In this document: piece by piece, positions 36,260 to 45,026 of the stretch | How the letters are laid out: each line of letters begins with the position of its first letter | Position numbering within the stretch: the stretch's first letter is position 1 | NCBI GenBank assembly: GCA_029907105.1 | Contig: JARYMM010000009.1 | Coordinates: 9,044-73,043 of the forward strand | Source: Anaerolineae bacterium | Lineage (GTDB): Bacteria; Chloroflexota; Anaerolineae; UBA3071 | DNA length: 64,000 nucleotides | Direction: 5' to 3' | Position numbers and translations under genes: made by a program | The notes under the pieces: model-generated | What the model saw: only the letters and a program-made list of their open reading frames with translations | Database searches by the model: none | Told to the model about the DNA's origin: nothing

Positions 36260-39200
36260 ATGCCCAAGCTCAAGCACCTGGAACTGCAAGGCTACAAGAC
36301 CTTCGCCAGCAGAACCGAATTCCTCTTCGACGAGGGGATCACGGCCATCGTCGGGCCCAACGGCAGCGGCAAATCGAACATCGCCGACGCCATCCGCTGG
36401 GCGCTGGGCGAGCAGAGCTTCCGCACGCTGCGCGGGCGGCAGACGGAGGACATGATCTTCCACGGCTCCGAACAACGCCCCCGCCTGGGCATGGCCTCGG
36501 TCACCCTGACCCTGGACAACAGCGAGGGCTGGCTGCCCACGGAGTTCGCCGAGGTGGCCATCTCCCGTCGCGCCTACCGCTCGGGCGAGAACGAGTACCT
36601 GCTCAACAACACCCGCGTGCGCCTGCGCGACATCCTGGAACTCCTGGCCCCCACCGGCCTCAGCCGGCGCACCTACACCGTCATCGGCCAGGGTCTGGTG
36701 GATGCCGCGCTCAGCCTGCGGCCGGAGGAGCGCCGCACCCTCTTCGAAGAGGCCGCCGGCATCGCCGCCATCAAGGACAAGCGGCAGGAAGCGGTCAGCA
36801 GGCTGGAGGAAACGCAGGCCAACCTCCTGCGCGTGCGCGACATCATCAACGAGATCACCCCCCGCCTGCTCCGACTGGAAGAGCAGGCCCAGCGGGCCCG
36901 AGAGGCCGCCCAGGCGCAGGCCGACCTGCGGGCGCTGCTGCGCACCTGGCACGGCTACCGCTGGCAGCGGGCGTTGCAGGCCCTGAACGAGGCGCAAGTC
37001 CGGCTGGAGCAAGCCCAGCAGTCGGTGCAGCAGCAACAGGCACAGGCAGCAGCGGTGGAGGCGCAGATCAACGCTTTGCAGGAGCGGCAGGCGGCCCTGC
37101 GGCAGGAACTGAGCCAGTGGCAGCGCCAGAGCGGGGAATTGCACCGCCAGGCGGAGAGCGTGCAGCGGGAACTGGCCGTACGCCAGGAGCGGTCGCGGCT
37201 GCTCGGCCAACGGTTGGAGGAGATCGAACGGGAGCTGGCCGGGCTGCGGGCACGCCAGGAGGCGCAGGCCGGACGGGTGGCGGCCACGGAAGCAGAGCTG
37301 GCCGAGGTCACCGCCCGCTGGCAGGGGCTGGCGGCGCAGGTGGCCGAGGCGCAGGAGCGTTTGCAGGCCCAGCAGGCCGCCTTCCGGCAACAGCAGGCGG
37401 CGGTGGAACGGCTGCAGGAAACCTTCCTCGACCTGGCCGCCCGGCTGGCGGAAGGGGAACAGCAACGCCAGCAACTGGAGGCCCGTCGGCAACAGGTGGC
37501 CGGGGAGAAAGCCCGACACGAAGAGGCTCACGCCGCCGCCCAAGGCGAGATCGAACACTGGACGACGGAACTGGCGGCCCTCGCCCAGAAAATGGCCGCG
37601 CATCAAGAGGAGATGGGCGAGCTGGAAGCCCGACGGCGGCAGCAGCGAGAGGCACTGGCGGCGGCGGAAAGGGAACAGGCCGAGGCCAGAGAGCGGCTGG
37701 CTGCCGCCGGGCGAGCGCACATGCGGCTGCAGGACCGCCTGGACCTGCTGAGGCGGCTGCAAGAAGAGGGCGAAGGCTATGCCGCCGGCGTGCGGGCGCT
37801 GCTGCAGGCGGGCATTGGCGGCATCCTCGGCCCTGTGGCCGAATGTCTGCGCGTCCCGCCGCGGCTGGAGCGGGCCGTGGAGGCAGCACTGGGCAGCCGG
37901 CTGCAGGACCTGGTCGTCGAACGCTGGACCGACGCCGAAGCGGCCATCGGCTGGCTGCGCCGCGAAGGGGCCGGCCGCGCCACCCTCCTGCCCCTGGACA
38001 GCCTCCGCCCGCCGGAGGCCATCACCGCGCCCCAGGGGCGTGGCATCCTGGGGCTGGCCAGCGACCTGGTGGAGGCCGACGAGCGGCTGCGGCCGGCCGT
38101 GCACCTGCTGCTGGGGCGCACCCTCATCGTCGAAGACCTGGCTACAGCCCGCCGCGTCCTGGAGACCAGTCCCATCCCCTTGCACATCGCCACCCTGGAC
38201 GGCGAGATTGTGCACAGCGATGGCCGTATCAGCGGCGGCAGCGGCGAGGGCAGCGTGCTGGCCCGTGAGCGGGAGCGGCGGGAGCTGCCGGCCCGCCTGC
38301 AGGCGGCGGCGCAGGCCGTCGAACAGGCCGAGGCCGTCTGTCAAGGAGCGGCAGAGGAGACGGCGCGCTGCCGCACAGCCCTCGACGAAACCGAAGCCGC
38401 CTTCCGCACCCTGTTCGCGGCGCTGGAGAAGGCCAGGGCCGCCCAGGCGGAGGCGCAGCGTCCGCTGGACCTGGCGCGGCAGCGGGCCACCTGGCACCAG
38501 GACCTGGCCGCTCAAGCCGCCGATGAGCTGATACGACTACACGAAAAAAGCTCCGAACTGGCCGCTGCCAGGGAGCTCGTGCAACAGCAAGAGGCCGAAC
38601 GGCGCTCGGCGCTGGCCGAGGCGCAGCAAACTCTGATGGCCCTGGATACCACCGCACAGCAGAGAGAGCTGGCCGCCCTGCAGGCCGAATTTTCGCTATG
38701 CGAAGGACAGCGAGAGGGACTGAAAGCGGTGCTGGCCGGACAACAGGAAACGCTGGCCCAGATCGCCGGGCAGATCCGGGACCGCCAGGCACAGGCGTCG
38801 GCGCTGTCCGGCCAGCAGACGGAGTCGCAGGCGCAGATCGCCGCCCAGCTCGCCCAGGCTGAGCAATTGACCGCTCAGGTACAGGAGATCGCCACGCGCA
38901 TCGCCCCGGCGGAAGCGGAGTCGGAGCGCTGGGCCGCGGAGCAGGCAGCGTTGGAAAGCCAGGGGCGAACTTTGCAGATGCGGCTACGACAGGAAGAGGC
39001 ACGGGCGAATCAGGCCCTCTTGACGGCACAGCGACGTCAGGATGAACTGGAAGCTCTGTACCGGGAAATCGAGAGCGACCTGGGGCCGGTGGAAGTGGCG
39101 GGCAGCGAACGCCTCACCTTCCTGCAGCCGCCTCTCCCCCTCCCCTTGCCCACGGAGAGATTGCCCCTGGTTCAGGAGTTGCCCCAGGGGGTGGACGGGG

Positions 39201-39844
39201 ACATCCGTCGTCTGCGGGGGCAACTGCGCCGGCTGGGCAGCGTGAACCCTGACGCGCCGGCCGAATACGAAGCCGCGCTGGATCGGCACCGCTTCCTCAC
39301 CACGCAGGCCGCCGACCTGGAAAAAGGCGCTCAATCGCTACGCGAAGTGATCGCCGAACTGGATCGGTTGATGGAGCAGGAGTTCGAGCGCACCTTCCAG
39401 GCCGTGGCTGCGCAGTTCAAGGAGTATTTCACTGCTCTCTTCGGCGGCGGCACGGCGCGGCTGGAGCTGACCGATCCCGACGATCTGACGCATACCGGCG
39501 TGGAGATCGTGGCTCGCCCGCCCGGCAAGCGGGCGCAGAGCCTGGCCCTGCTCTCCGGCGGCGAGCGCTCGCTGACCGCCATCGCCCTCATCTTCGCCAT
39601 CCTCAAGGTCAGTCCCACGCCCTTCTGCGTGCTGGATGAGGTGGATGCCATGCTGGACGAGGCTAATGTGGGACGCTTCCGCTCGCTGCTCAAGGAACTG
39701 GCGGAGAGCACGCAATTCGTGGTTATCACCCATAACCGCGGCACCATCGAAGCCGCCGACACCATCTACGGCGTCTCCATGGGGGCAGACAGCGTCTCCC
39801 AGGTGGTCTCGCTCAAACTGCATGGTGAGCAGATGGCCCGCTGA
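36260..39844 (+). CDS. smc: Chromosome segregation protein SMC
   Basis: A 1,194-residue condensin ATPase. N-terminal head: [11 protein letters not shown] and Walker [10 protein letters not shown] (residues 31-39). Two long Gln/Ala/Glu-rich coiled coils (about 170-505 and 680-1010) flank a hinge (about 515-640: [23 protein letters not shown] ... [11 protein letters not shown]). C-terminal head: signature [13 protein letters not shown] and Walker [17 protein letters not shown]. Length matches bacterial SMC. The start has no Shine-Dalgarno sequence; the promoter predicts a leaderless transcript. ScpA and ScpB are not in the window. A DMT transporter gene follows after 10 bases. Confidence 0.97.
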   Translation: MPKLKHLELQGYKTFASRTEFLFDEGITAIVGPNGSGKSNIADAIRWALGEQSFRTLRGRQTEDMIFHGSEQRPRLGMASVTLTLDNSEGWLPTEFAEVAISRRAYRSGENEYLLNNTRVRLRDILELLAPTGLSRRTYTVIGQGLVDAALSLRPEERRTLFEEAAGIAAIKDKRQEAVSRLEETQANLLRVRDIINEITPRLLRLEEQAQRAREAAQAQADLRALLRTWHGYRWQRALQALNEAQVRLEQAQQSVQQQQAQAAAVEAQINALQERQAALRQELSQWQRQSGELHRQAESVQRELAVRQERSRLLGQRLEEIERELAGLRARQEAQAGRVAATEAELAEVTARWQGLAAQVAEAQERLQAQQAAFRQQQAAVERLQETFLDLAARLAEGEQQRQQLEARRQQVAGEKARHEEAHAAAQGEIEHWTTELAALAQKMAAHQEEMGELEARRRQQREALAAAEREQAEARERLAAAGRAHMRLQDRLDLLRRLQEEGEGYAAGVRALLQAGIGGILGPVAECLRVPPRLERAVEAALGSRLQDLVVERWTDAEAAIGWLRREGAGRATLLPLDSLRPPEAITAPQGRGILGLASDLVEADERLRPAVHLLLGRTLIVEDLATARRVLETSPIPLHIATLDGEIVHSDGRISGGSGEGSVLARERERRELPARLQAAAQAVEQAEAVCQGAAEETARCRTALDETEAAFRTLFAALEKARAAQAEAQRPLDLARQRATWHQDLAAQAADELIRLHEKSSELAAARELVQQQEAERRSALAEAQQTLMALDTTAQQRELAALQAEFSLCEGQREGLKAVLAGQQETLAQIAGQIRDRQAQASALSGQQTESQAQIAAQLAQAEQLTAQVQEIATRIAPAEAESERWAAEQAALESQGRTLQMRLRQEEARANQALLTAQRRQDELEALYREIESDLGPVEVAGSERLTFLQPPLPLPLPTERLPLVQELPQGVDGDIRRLRGQLRRLGSVNPDAPAEYEAALDRHRFLTTQAADLEKGAQSLREVIAELDRLMEQEFERTFQAVAAQFKEYFTALFGGGTARLELTDPDDLTHTGVEIVARPPGKRAQSLALLSGGERSLTAIALIFAILKVSPTPFCVLDEVDAMLDEANVGRFRSLLKELAESTQFVVITHNRGTIEAADTIYGVSMGADSVSQVVSLKLHGEQMAR

Positions 39845-39854
39845 GGAAGCCCGC

Positions 39855-40733
39855 ATGCGCCACGCCCGCACCCTGCTGCTGGCCCTGCTCGTCACCTTCC
39901 TCTGGGGGGCGAGCTTCGTGCTGACCAAGATGGCCCTGGCCGAGCTTGGCCCGTTGACCATCGCCCTCTACCGCTGGCTGATCGCCACCCTGGTCTTTGC
40001 CATTGCCTTCCTGTTGCAGGGAGAACTGCCCATCCTGCGACAGGCCCTGCGGCAGGATTTCTTCCCCTTCGCCGTGCTGGGCCTGGTGGGCATCTCCGCC
40101 TTTTACGCCTTCCAGAACGCCGCCCTGCGCTTCACCACCGCCGTCAACGTCGGCCTGCTCATCAATTTTTGCACTATCTTCATTGCTGTGCTGGGTGTGC
40201 TGTGGCTGAAGGAGCGGCTGGGCAGACTGGCTGTCCTCGGCATTGCCCTTTCCTTCGCCGGGGCCACGCTGGCGAGCTGGCCCAACCGGGCGATGGAATT
40301 GGAAAGGGGGCACCTGCTGGGGGATGGGCTGACGTTGCTGGCGGCGCTGTGGGCGGCCATCTACACCGTTTACGGCAAACGGATCGTGGCCCGCTACCCG
40401 CCGGCGGTGGTCACAGGGCTGGCGGCGGGGTTCGGCACGCTGTTGCTGCTGCCCTGGGCGGCGTGGGAAGGGTTGGCCCTGCCCCGTTCGGCGCTGGTAT
40501 GGGGGGCACTGCTGACCCTGGGAGTGGGCTCCAGCGCCCTGGCCAACCTGTGGTGGTGGCGTATTCTGCAACGGGTGGATGCGGCGCGGGCCGGCACCTT
40601 CCTGTTGCTGATCCCCGTCGTCTCCACACTGCTGGCCGTCGCTGTTCTGAGGGAGACGATGCCGCCGGCCGGCGCTGCTGGCGCGGCGCTGGTGCTCCTG
40701 GGCGTCTATCTCACGCAGCGGTCAGCCGACTGA
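39855..40733 (+). CDS. DMT/EamA-family transporter
   Basis: A 292-residue membrane protein with ten predicted helices as two EamA repeats (WGASFVLTKMALAELGPLTIALYRWLIA; WAAIYTVYGKRIVARYPP). This superfamily exports or imports small metabolites; the substrate is unknown. ATG at 39855 lies 10 bases after the smc stop with GAGGAAGC upstream, so it is probably co-transcribed with smc. Confidence 0.9.
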   Translation: MRHARTLLLALLVTFLWGASFVLTKMALAELGPLTIALYRWLIATLVFAIAFLLQGELPILRQALRQDFFPFAVLGLVGISAFYAFQNAALRFTTAVNVGLLINFCTIFIAVLGVLWLKERLGRLAVLGIALSFAGATLASWPNRAMELERGHLLGDGLTLLAALWAAIYTVYGKRIVARYPPAVVTGLAAGFGTLLLLPWAAWEGLALPRSALVWGALLTLGVGSSALANLWWWRILQRVDAARAGTFLLLIPVVSTLLAVAVLRETMPPAGAAGAALVLLGVYLTQRSAD

Positions 40734-40974
40734 GCCAATCAACTCCAACACAAATCCCCCTGTGACAAGGTGTCGTGGAGGGAGTCCGGGCTAAACGATT
40801 CTCATACTCTTCCAGATTCAACAAGTAGTCAGAGAAGTCCGATTCGGCAACTTCCAGCGCTTCGTTGAAATGAGTCCATAACTGCCAGCGCGTGCTGTCG
40901 TGCTTCATCAACAGGAAGTCCATTCCCAGGCAAACATAGCCCAAGTTCGTGCGCCGCGCAAGCCCGGGGAGCAT
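40711..40974 (-). pseudogene. Orphan short frame, possible gene remnant
   Basis: A frame with natural-looking protein sequence (GMDFLLMKHDSTRWQLWTH, ALEVAESDFSDYLLNLEEY) overlaps the 3' end of the secreted propeller gene in another frame. I know no family for it. It has no clear start or ribosome-binding site and may be the 3' remnant of a lost gene against which the propeller gene's tail was fused. Confidence 0.3.
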
Positions 40975-42172
40975 GCAAGGCTGCCGATGGGCCGATTAAC
41001 GCTTGCAGCAGCGGCAGGTATAGGAGCCGGTGCAGGTACAGCCACACCTGGCCGCCTTGCGCCCAGTTCACCGTGCCGACAAAAAGTGAGTTGCCGAAGA
41101 CGGCCACGCTGTTATCGTAGTAGGGCGATCTGTTGCTTCTGTCACCAAAACCACCATACCCCACCTGCTCCCAAGACGTGCCGTTCGGGGTGCGCCACAC
41201 CTCCAGGCCGGTGGCCGGGTTGCCGACGACGAGATAGAGCTGGCCGGCGAGGACCTCCAGAGCCGGCGTCGCCCGCGTATCGGGGTTGCCGAAGCCGTTA
41301 TCCACCACCTTCTGCCAGTCGCTGCCGTTACAGGTCTGACACCGCCAGACCTGAGCACCGCCTCCGGCAGCGTGCCCTGTGCCAGCATACAGATAGCCGT
41401 CGAAAGCAGCCAGGGCGGTCACCCCATAGTTGCCCACGTCCCCAAAGCCGTCCTGGTTGACCTGCTTCCAGGAACCGCTGTACCCGCTGCTGCTGCGCCA
41501 CACCTCGCCTCCGGTCGCAAAGTTCAGCGTTCCGGCGTAGAGGTAACCATTGAAGACCTCAAAAGAGGCGATCCCCGCGTTGTTGACATCGCCGTTGAAG
41601 CCATTGGCCACGACGCGCGTCCAGGTTCCGCTGTCTCCGCTGGCGCTGCGCCAGATTTCGCCACCGTGGGCATCACTGTAACTGAAAGTGCCGGCGTAGA
41701 GCCGGCCGCCGAAAGCGGCGAAACGGAAGATCTCGGCGTTGGTGGGGTCGCCAAAGCCCTGGCTGACCACCCGCGTCCAGGTGAGGCCATCGGGGCTGCG
41801 GTAGACCTCGCCGCCATTGACCTCATCGGCCCAGGTGCCTGCATATAACTGGCCATTGAAGGGGAAAAGATGGTCAATCCCCATGTTGTAGGCAGTGCCG
41901 AAGCCGTCGGTCAGCACCTCAGTCCAGTCGAAGCCATCGCTGGTGCGCCACAGTTGGGCCCCGCTGCCGCTCTCATTGCTCGTGCCGGCATAGAGCTGTC
42001 CGCCGAATGGGGTCAGCGTCAGCACTCCCGAATTGCCGGCATCACCGAAACCGCTGGCGTTGGTCTGCACCCAGGAGGGCGGCCCTCCCTCCACAGGCAC
42101 GCTCCAGGCAAAGGCCAGGACAAAGGCCAGGCTGCCGCTCAGGGCAAGCATGACGGCGCTTCGCGTTTTCAT
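40829..42172 (-). CDS. Secreted beta-propeller-like repeat protein
   Basis: A 447-residue exported protein. A signal peptide (residues 1-25) is followed by at least seven repeats of about 50 residues with the pattern GFGD..N.GV..L..F.G.LYAGT....G.EVWRS.DG..W..V, like a bladed propeller. After the last blade comes RLLYLPLLQ, resembling the 'YLPL' ends of other Chloroflexota secreted proteins. The final 55 residues beyond it read into an overlapping unrelated frame and are probably not ancestral. ATG at 42172 has AAAGGAGTG 8 bases upstream. A palindromic element sits just upstream. Function unknown. Confidence 0.8.
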   Translation of the reverse strand: MKTRSAVMLALSGSLAFVLAFAWSVPVEGGPPSWVQTNASGFGDAGNSGVLTLTPFGGQLYAGTSNESGSGAQLWRTSDGFDWTEVLTDGFGTAYNMGIDHLFPFNGQLYAGTWADEVNGGEVYRSPDGLTWTRVVSQGFGDPTNAEIFRFAAFGGRLYAGTFSYSDAHGGEIWRSASGDSGTWTRVVANGFNGDVNNAGIASFEVFNGYLYAGTLNFATGGEVWRSSSGYSGSWKQVNQDGFGDVGNYGVTALAAFDGYLYAGTGHAAGGGAQVWRCQTCNGSDWQKVVDNGFGNPDTRATPALEVLAGQLYLVVGNPATGLEVWRTPNGTSWEQVGYGGFGDRSNRSPYYDNSVAVFGNSLFVGTVNWAQGGQVWLYLHRLLYLPLLQALIGPSAALHAPRACAAHELGLCLPGNGLPVDEARQHALAVMDSFQRSAGSCRIGLL

Positions 42173-42188
42173 AGGCTTCACTCCTTTC

Positions 42189-42306
42189 CTCAGTACATCA
42201 CAATTTGCTCCCGCTGGATCGCCAGGCTTGTCCTGGGCGAAGCGAAGGATCCAGCAACCTGGCGACGGATTTGGCAATCCACGGCGAACAATTGTGATCA
42301 ACTGAA
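42189..42306. repeat. Palindromic element with conserved CTCAGTA...ATCACAATT ends
   Basis: Ends CTCAGTACATCACAATTTGC and (reverse strand) TTCAGTTGATCACAATTGTT match over 15 of about 20 bases. Inside, GCTGGATC...GGATCCAGC encloses a smaller CCAGG/CCTGG stem, followed by GGATTTGGCAATCC. The right end supplies the last codons and TGA of the methyltransferase. Confidence 0.82.
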
Positions 42307-43056
42307 TCTATCCACGCCGCAACCGACACAGGCCGGCCTGAGCACGGCGTACAGGTTAAGGTCACCTTCCTTCCCGTCAGCGCGAAAGGTCTCCGCCAAC
42401 TCCAACCCCGCCGCTGCCGCCAGCGCACGCACCTCCTCTTCGTTCACCAGGTGGCAATAGCGGTAGGCCACGCCCCCCTGCCGCCATTCGAGCAGATAGT
42501 CGCCATCCTCCAACCCGTCAGGGTCAATTCCCACCCTAGACCAGGGGACGACCTTCCGGCGCAGGCGCTCGACAGAGGTGAACTGCCAGTTGGCCAGGGC
42601 CAGGACGCCACCTGGCCGCAACAGCGCCGCGGCCTGACGCAGCAGCTCCAGACGCCGCTCAAAGCCGGGGATGTGTTGCAACACGGCCAGGGCCAGCACG
42701 GCGTCAAAACGCCGACCCTGCACAGCCTCCGTCCAACCCGGATCGGCCAGATTGACTATGCGAAAGGCGGCGGCCACGTTGCTCAGGTGCGCCGTGGCCT
42801 CCCGCGCCAGGGCCAGCAGGTCGGGGCTGAAGTCGAGGCCCAGGTAGGTGATGTCGCGGCGGTGCTTGTCGAGGAAGCAGGCCAGGCGGCCATTGCCGCA
42901 GCCAAGGTCCACGACGTGAGCCCCGTCGGGGAGATAAGGCAGGAGGCGGATGAAGCCCGGCCAGGGGGTGGCGCGGCTGGCCGAGAACCGGGCGGCGAAT
43001 TCGCTGTAGAACCGCCGGTTGAGCTCAAGCAACCTGGCATCCAATTCAGTGTCCAT
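42298..43056 (-). CDS. Class I SAM-dependent methyltransferase (Trm9-like)
   Basis: A 252-residue methyltransferase. Motif I is HVVDLGCGNGRL, then YLGLDFS, ALAVLQHIPG and LLRPGGVLALANWQF. The N-terminal LLELNRRFYSEFAARFSASR...PWPGF matches the Trm9/ALKBH8 group, which modifies wobble uridines in eukaryotic tRNA; bacterial relatives are uncharacterised, so only the fold is certain. ATG at 43056. Its last residues (RFS, stop) lie within the end of a palindromic element. The glycosyltransferase gene lies 42 bases upstream across a heptamer tract (43076-43117). Confidence 0.83.
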   Translation of the reverse strand: MDTELDARLLELNRRFYSEFAARFSASRATPWPGFIRLLPYLPDGAHVVDLGCGNGRLACFLDKHRRDITYLGLDFSPDLLALAREATAHLSNVAAAFRIVNLADPGWTEAVQGRRFDAVLALAVLQHIPGFERRLELLRQAAALLRPGGVLALANWQFTSVERLRRKVVPWSRVGIDPDGLEDGDYLLEWRQGGVAYRYCHLVNEEEVRALAAAAGLELAETFRADGKEGDLNLYAVLRPACVGCGVDRFS

Positions 43057-43075
43057 CGCCTTACCAACTTGAGGA

Positions 43076-43117
43076 CGAAAGACGAATTTCGTCATTGGTC
43101 ATTCGTCGTTCGTCGCC
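43076..43117. repeat. Heptanucleotide tract (ATTCGTC/GTTCGTC)
   Basis: Six imperfect 7-base units between and overlapping the methyltransferase and GT2 genes. It encodes the end (ATNDE) of the glycosyltransferase. Related units occur at 44131-44152 and 49770-49840. Confidence 0.75.
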
Positions 43118-44097
43118 TCTGTGCGCCAGTGGATTTCGGGGCGCGACCAGTGGCGCAGCCGCCACCACCAGCCGACAGGGTAGCCGAGCATCTTGGCCAC
43201 ATCGCCCACGACGCGGATGACCGGCACCAGGGCCGCGGCTTGCAGCCGCTCCAGCCTGTTGAGGTTGCCCCACAGGCCGCGCAAGCGCTGCCACGGCACC
43301 CGGCAGTAGGCCACAGCGCCGACCAGCAGAAGCAGCCACCAGGCCGGGTGATGCCAGGCCCCCAGGAAGAGCAGGCTGGGCAGAGCGACGAGATAGGTGG
43401 CATAGCGCACAGCGTGCCGCTTGCGCCACAGGTCGGCTTTGCCGTCGCCGCGGGCATAGCGATAGTACTGGCGGAAAAAGGAACGCAACGTCGGGCGGGG
43501 GCGGAAGTAAGCGACAGCGCGCGGGGCCCAGGGGAAGGGGCCATAACGCTCGCGCAGGCGAAAGTCGAAGATCAGGTCCTCGCAGTAATCCAGCCACTCC
43601 GGATAGCCGCCCGCAGCCTGCCAGGCCTGGCGGGTGAAGGCCACAGAACGGCTGGAAGGGAGGAACGTCCGGGCGTCAATGTCGGTGTGGACGGGGAGGG
43701 TCGTCGCGCCCAGGGCGGTCTCGAAGACGGTCTTTGGGTCGGGCAGGAAAAAGCCGGAAACGACCGCAGGCGGTGAGGGCGAGGCAAAAAGCTGCGTCAG
43801 TTCCTCCAGCCATTCGGGCATCAGCCGCACGCCGGCATCGGTGGAAGCGATGATCTCTCCGCTGGCCGCGGCGATGGCCCGATTGCGCCCCTGGCTGATG
43901 TTGCATCCCGGCTCGACCAGCACGCGCAGCGGCAGGCGGTCGGCGTAGCTCTCAACGATGGCCACCGTGTCATCGCTGGAGCCGCCATCTACGATGACCA
44001 CCTCGTCAGGGGCGCGGGTCTGAGCCAGCAGGCTGTCCAGCAGCCGCCGGATGGACTGCCCTTCGTTGAGCACGGTGACGATGACCGAAATGCGCAC
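43099..44097 (-). CDS. Family 2 glycosyltransferase with C-terminal membrane segments
   Basis: A 332-residue GT-A enzyme: VIVTVLNEGQSIRRLLDSLLAQ, VIVDGGSSDDT, GRNRAIAAASGEIIASTDAG (DxD-like position), FRLRERYGPF. Two hydrophobic segments near residues 240-275 anchor it to the membrane. Acceptor and donor are unknown. GTG at 44097 follows GGAGGAGACACC. The last residues derive from a heptamer tract. Confidence 0.87.
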   Translation of the reverse strand: MRISVIVTVLNEGQSIRRLLDSLLAQTRAPDEVVIVDGGSSDDTVAIVESYADRLPLRVLVEPGCNISQGRNRAIAAASGEIIASTDAGVRLMPEWLEELTQLFASPSPPAVVSGFFLPDPKTVFETALGATTLPVHTDIDARTFLPSSRSVAFTRQAWQAAGGYPEWLDYCEDLIFDFRLRERYGPFPWAPRAVAYFRPRPTLRSFFRQYYRYARGDGKADLWRKRHAVRYATYLVALPSLLFLGAWHHPAWWLLLLVGAVAYCRVPWQRLRGLWGNLNRLERLQAAALVPVIRVVGDVAKMLGYPVGWWWRLRHWSRPEIHWRTEATNDE

Positions 44098-44147
44098 GGT
44101 GTCTCCTCCAGATTACCGTTGCCCTGCGATTGGTCATTCGTCGTTGG

Positions 44148-44795
44148 TCACCAGAGGCCTGCCCGACGGTTGAAGAAGGGGTTCAGCCGCCGCTCGCGGC
44201 CGACGGTAGTGGCCGGGCCGTGGCCGGTCAGCACGGCGTAGTCGTCGCCCAAGGGGAAGATGCGCGTCTCCACAGAGCGGATGAGCGTGGCATGATCGCC
44301 ACCGGGCAGGTCGCTGCGCCCTATAGACCCCTGGAAAAGCAGGTCGCCGACGAAAACCCGTCGTCCGGCGTGATCCACCAGAGAAACGCTGCCTGGCGAA
44401 TGGCCCGGCGTCAGCCGCACCTCCAGTTCGCACTTGCCAAAGGCCACCGGCTCGTCCTCGCTGAGATAGCCATCCACTGTCGGCGGAGGGCCAGGGTCGT
44501 AACCCAGCCAGAGACGCGTCCAGTCCTGCAATACGGCCAGCACGGGCTCCTCCAGCGGATGCAACAGGAAAGGCGCTCCTGTTTCTTCGCATAGACCACG
44601 CACGCCAAGCACGTGGTCGAGGTGGGCATGCGTGGCGATGACCTGCTTCAAATGCAGCTCCAACTGCCGCAAGCGTGCCGCAATTCGTGGTGCTTCGTCG
44701 CCAGGGTCAATGACCACAGCTTCACGGGTTTGTTCACAGCCAAGGATATAGCAATTGGCCTGTAAGGGGCCCACGGCCAGGGTCTCCACGATCAT
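44148..44795 (-). CDS. MBL-fold hydrolase (glyoxalase II/YcbL-like)
   Basis: A 215-residue zinc hydrolase. It has THAHLDHVLG (HxHxDH), TPGHSPGSVSLVD, VFVGDLLFQGSIGRSDLPGGD and LTGHGPATTVGRE, the full pattern of glyoxalase II-like proteins such as YcbL, which split S-lactoylglutathione or related thioesters. Length fits the short YcbL type. ATG at 44795 follows AAGGAGAC. Confidence 0.9.
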   Translation of the reverse strand: MIVETLAVGPLQANCYILGCEQTREAVVIDPGDEAPRIAARLRQLELHLKQVIATHAHLDHVLGVRGLCEETGAPFLLHPLEEPVLAVLQDWTRLWLGYDPGPPPTVDGYLSEDEPVAFGKCELEVRLTPGHSPGSVSLVDHAGRRVFVGDLLFQGSIGRSDLPGGDHATLIRSVETRIFPLGDDYAVLTGHGPATTVGRERRLNPFFNRRAGLW

Positions 44796-44876
44796 GGAAG
44801 TCTCCTTGAGGGGCTGGGAGATCGGTCACTTCTACCCCTTATTGTAACCGAAGGGGGACGGGAAGTCAAACGCCTG

Positions 44877-44975
44877 GGGCGTGCGCAGCGGAAGCCGGGG
44901 AGTACGAGGGGTACCCCCTCGCTCATCTCCCATCCCCTACATGTTGGGGCCTGCGCCCAATCGCTGCGCAAGCCC
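44877..44975. repeat. Roughly 100-bp dispersed repeat, copy B
   Basis: About 95% identical to 10053-10152, including GAGGGGTACCCCCTC and the CGCTGCGCAAGCCC end. Confidence 0.88.
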
Positions 44976-44982
44976 GGTCAAG

Positions 44983-45011
44983 TTGCACAGAGAGGGGATT
45001 GATGTTATCAT
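44983..45011 (+). promoter_or_regulatory. Candidate promoter of the dihydropyrimidinase operon
   Basis: TTGCAC (44983-44988), 17 bases, TATCAT (45006-45011). Start of transcription would be about 45018, leaving a leader of only 9-10 bases that carries AAGGTGAG before ATG 45027. The -35 lies immediately after the dispersed repeat. Confidence 0.5.
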
Positions 45012-45026
45012 TGGACAAGGTGAGCC

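Noticed and set aside
35834-38515. An 893-codon minus-strand frame opposite smc
   Set aside because: It is antisense to the clear SMC coding sequence and consists of Gln/Leu/His-rich shadow sequence.
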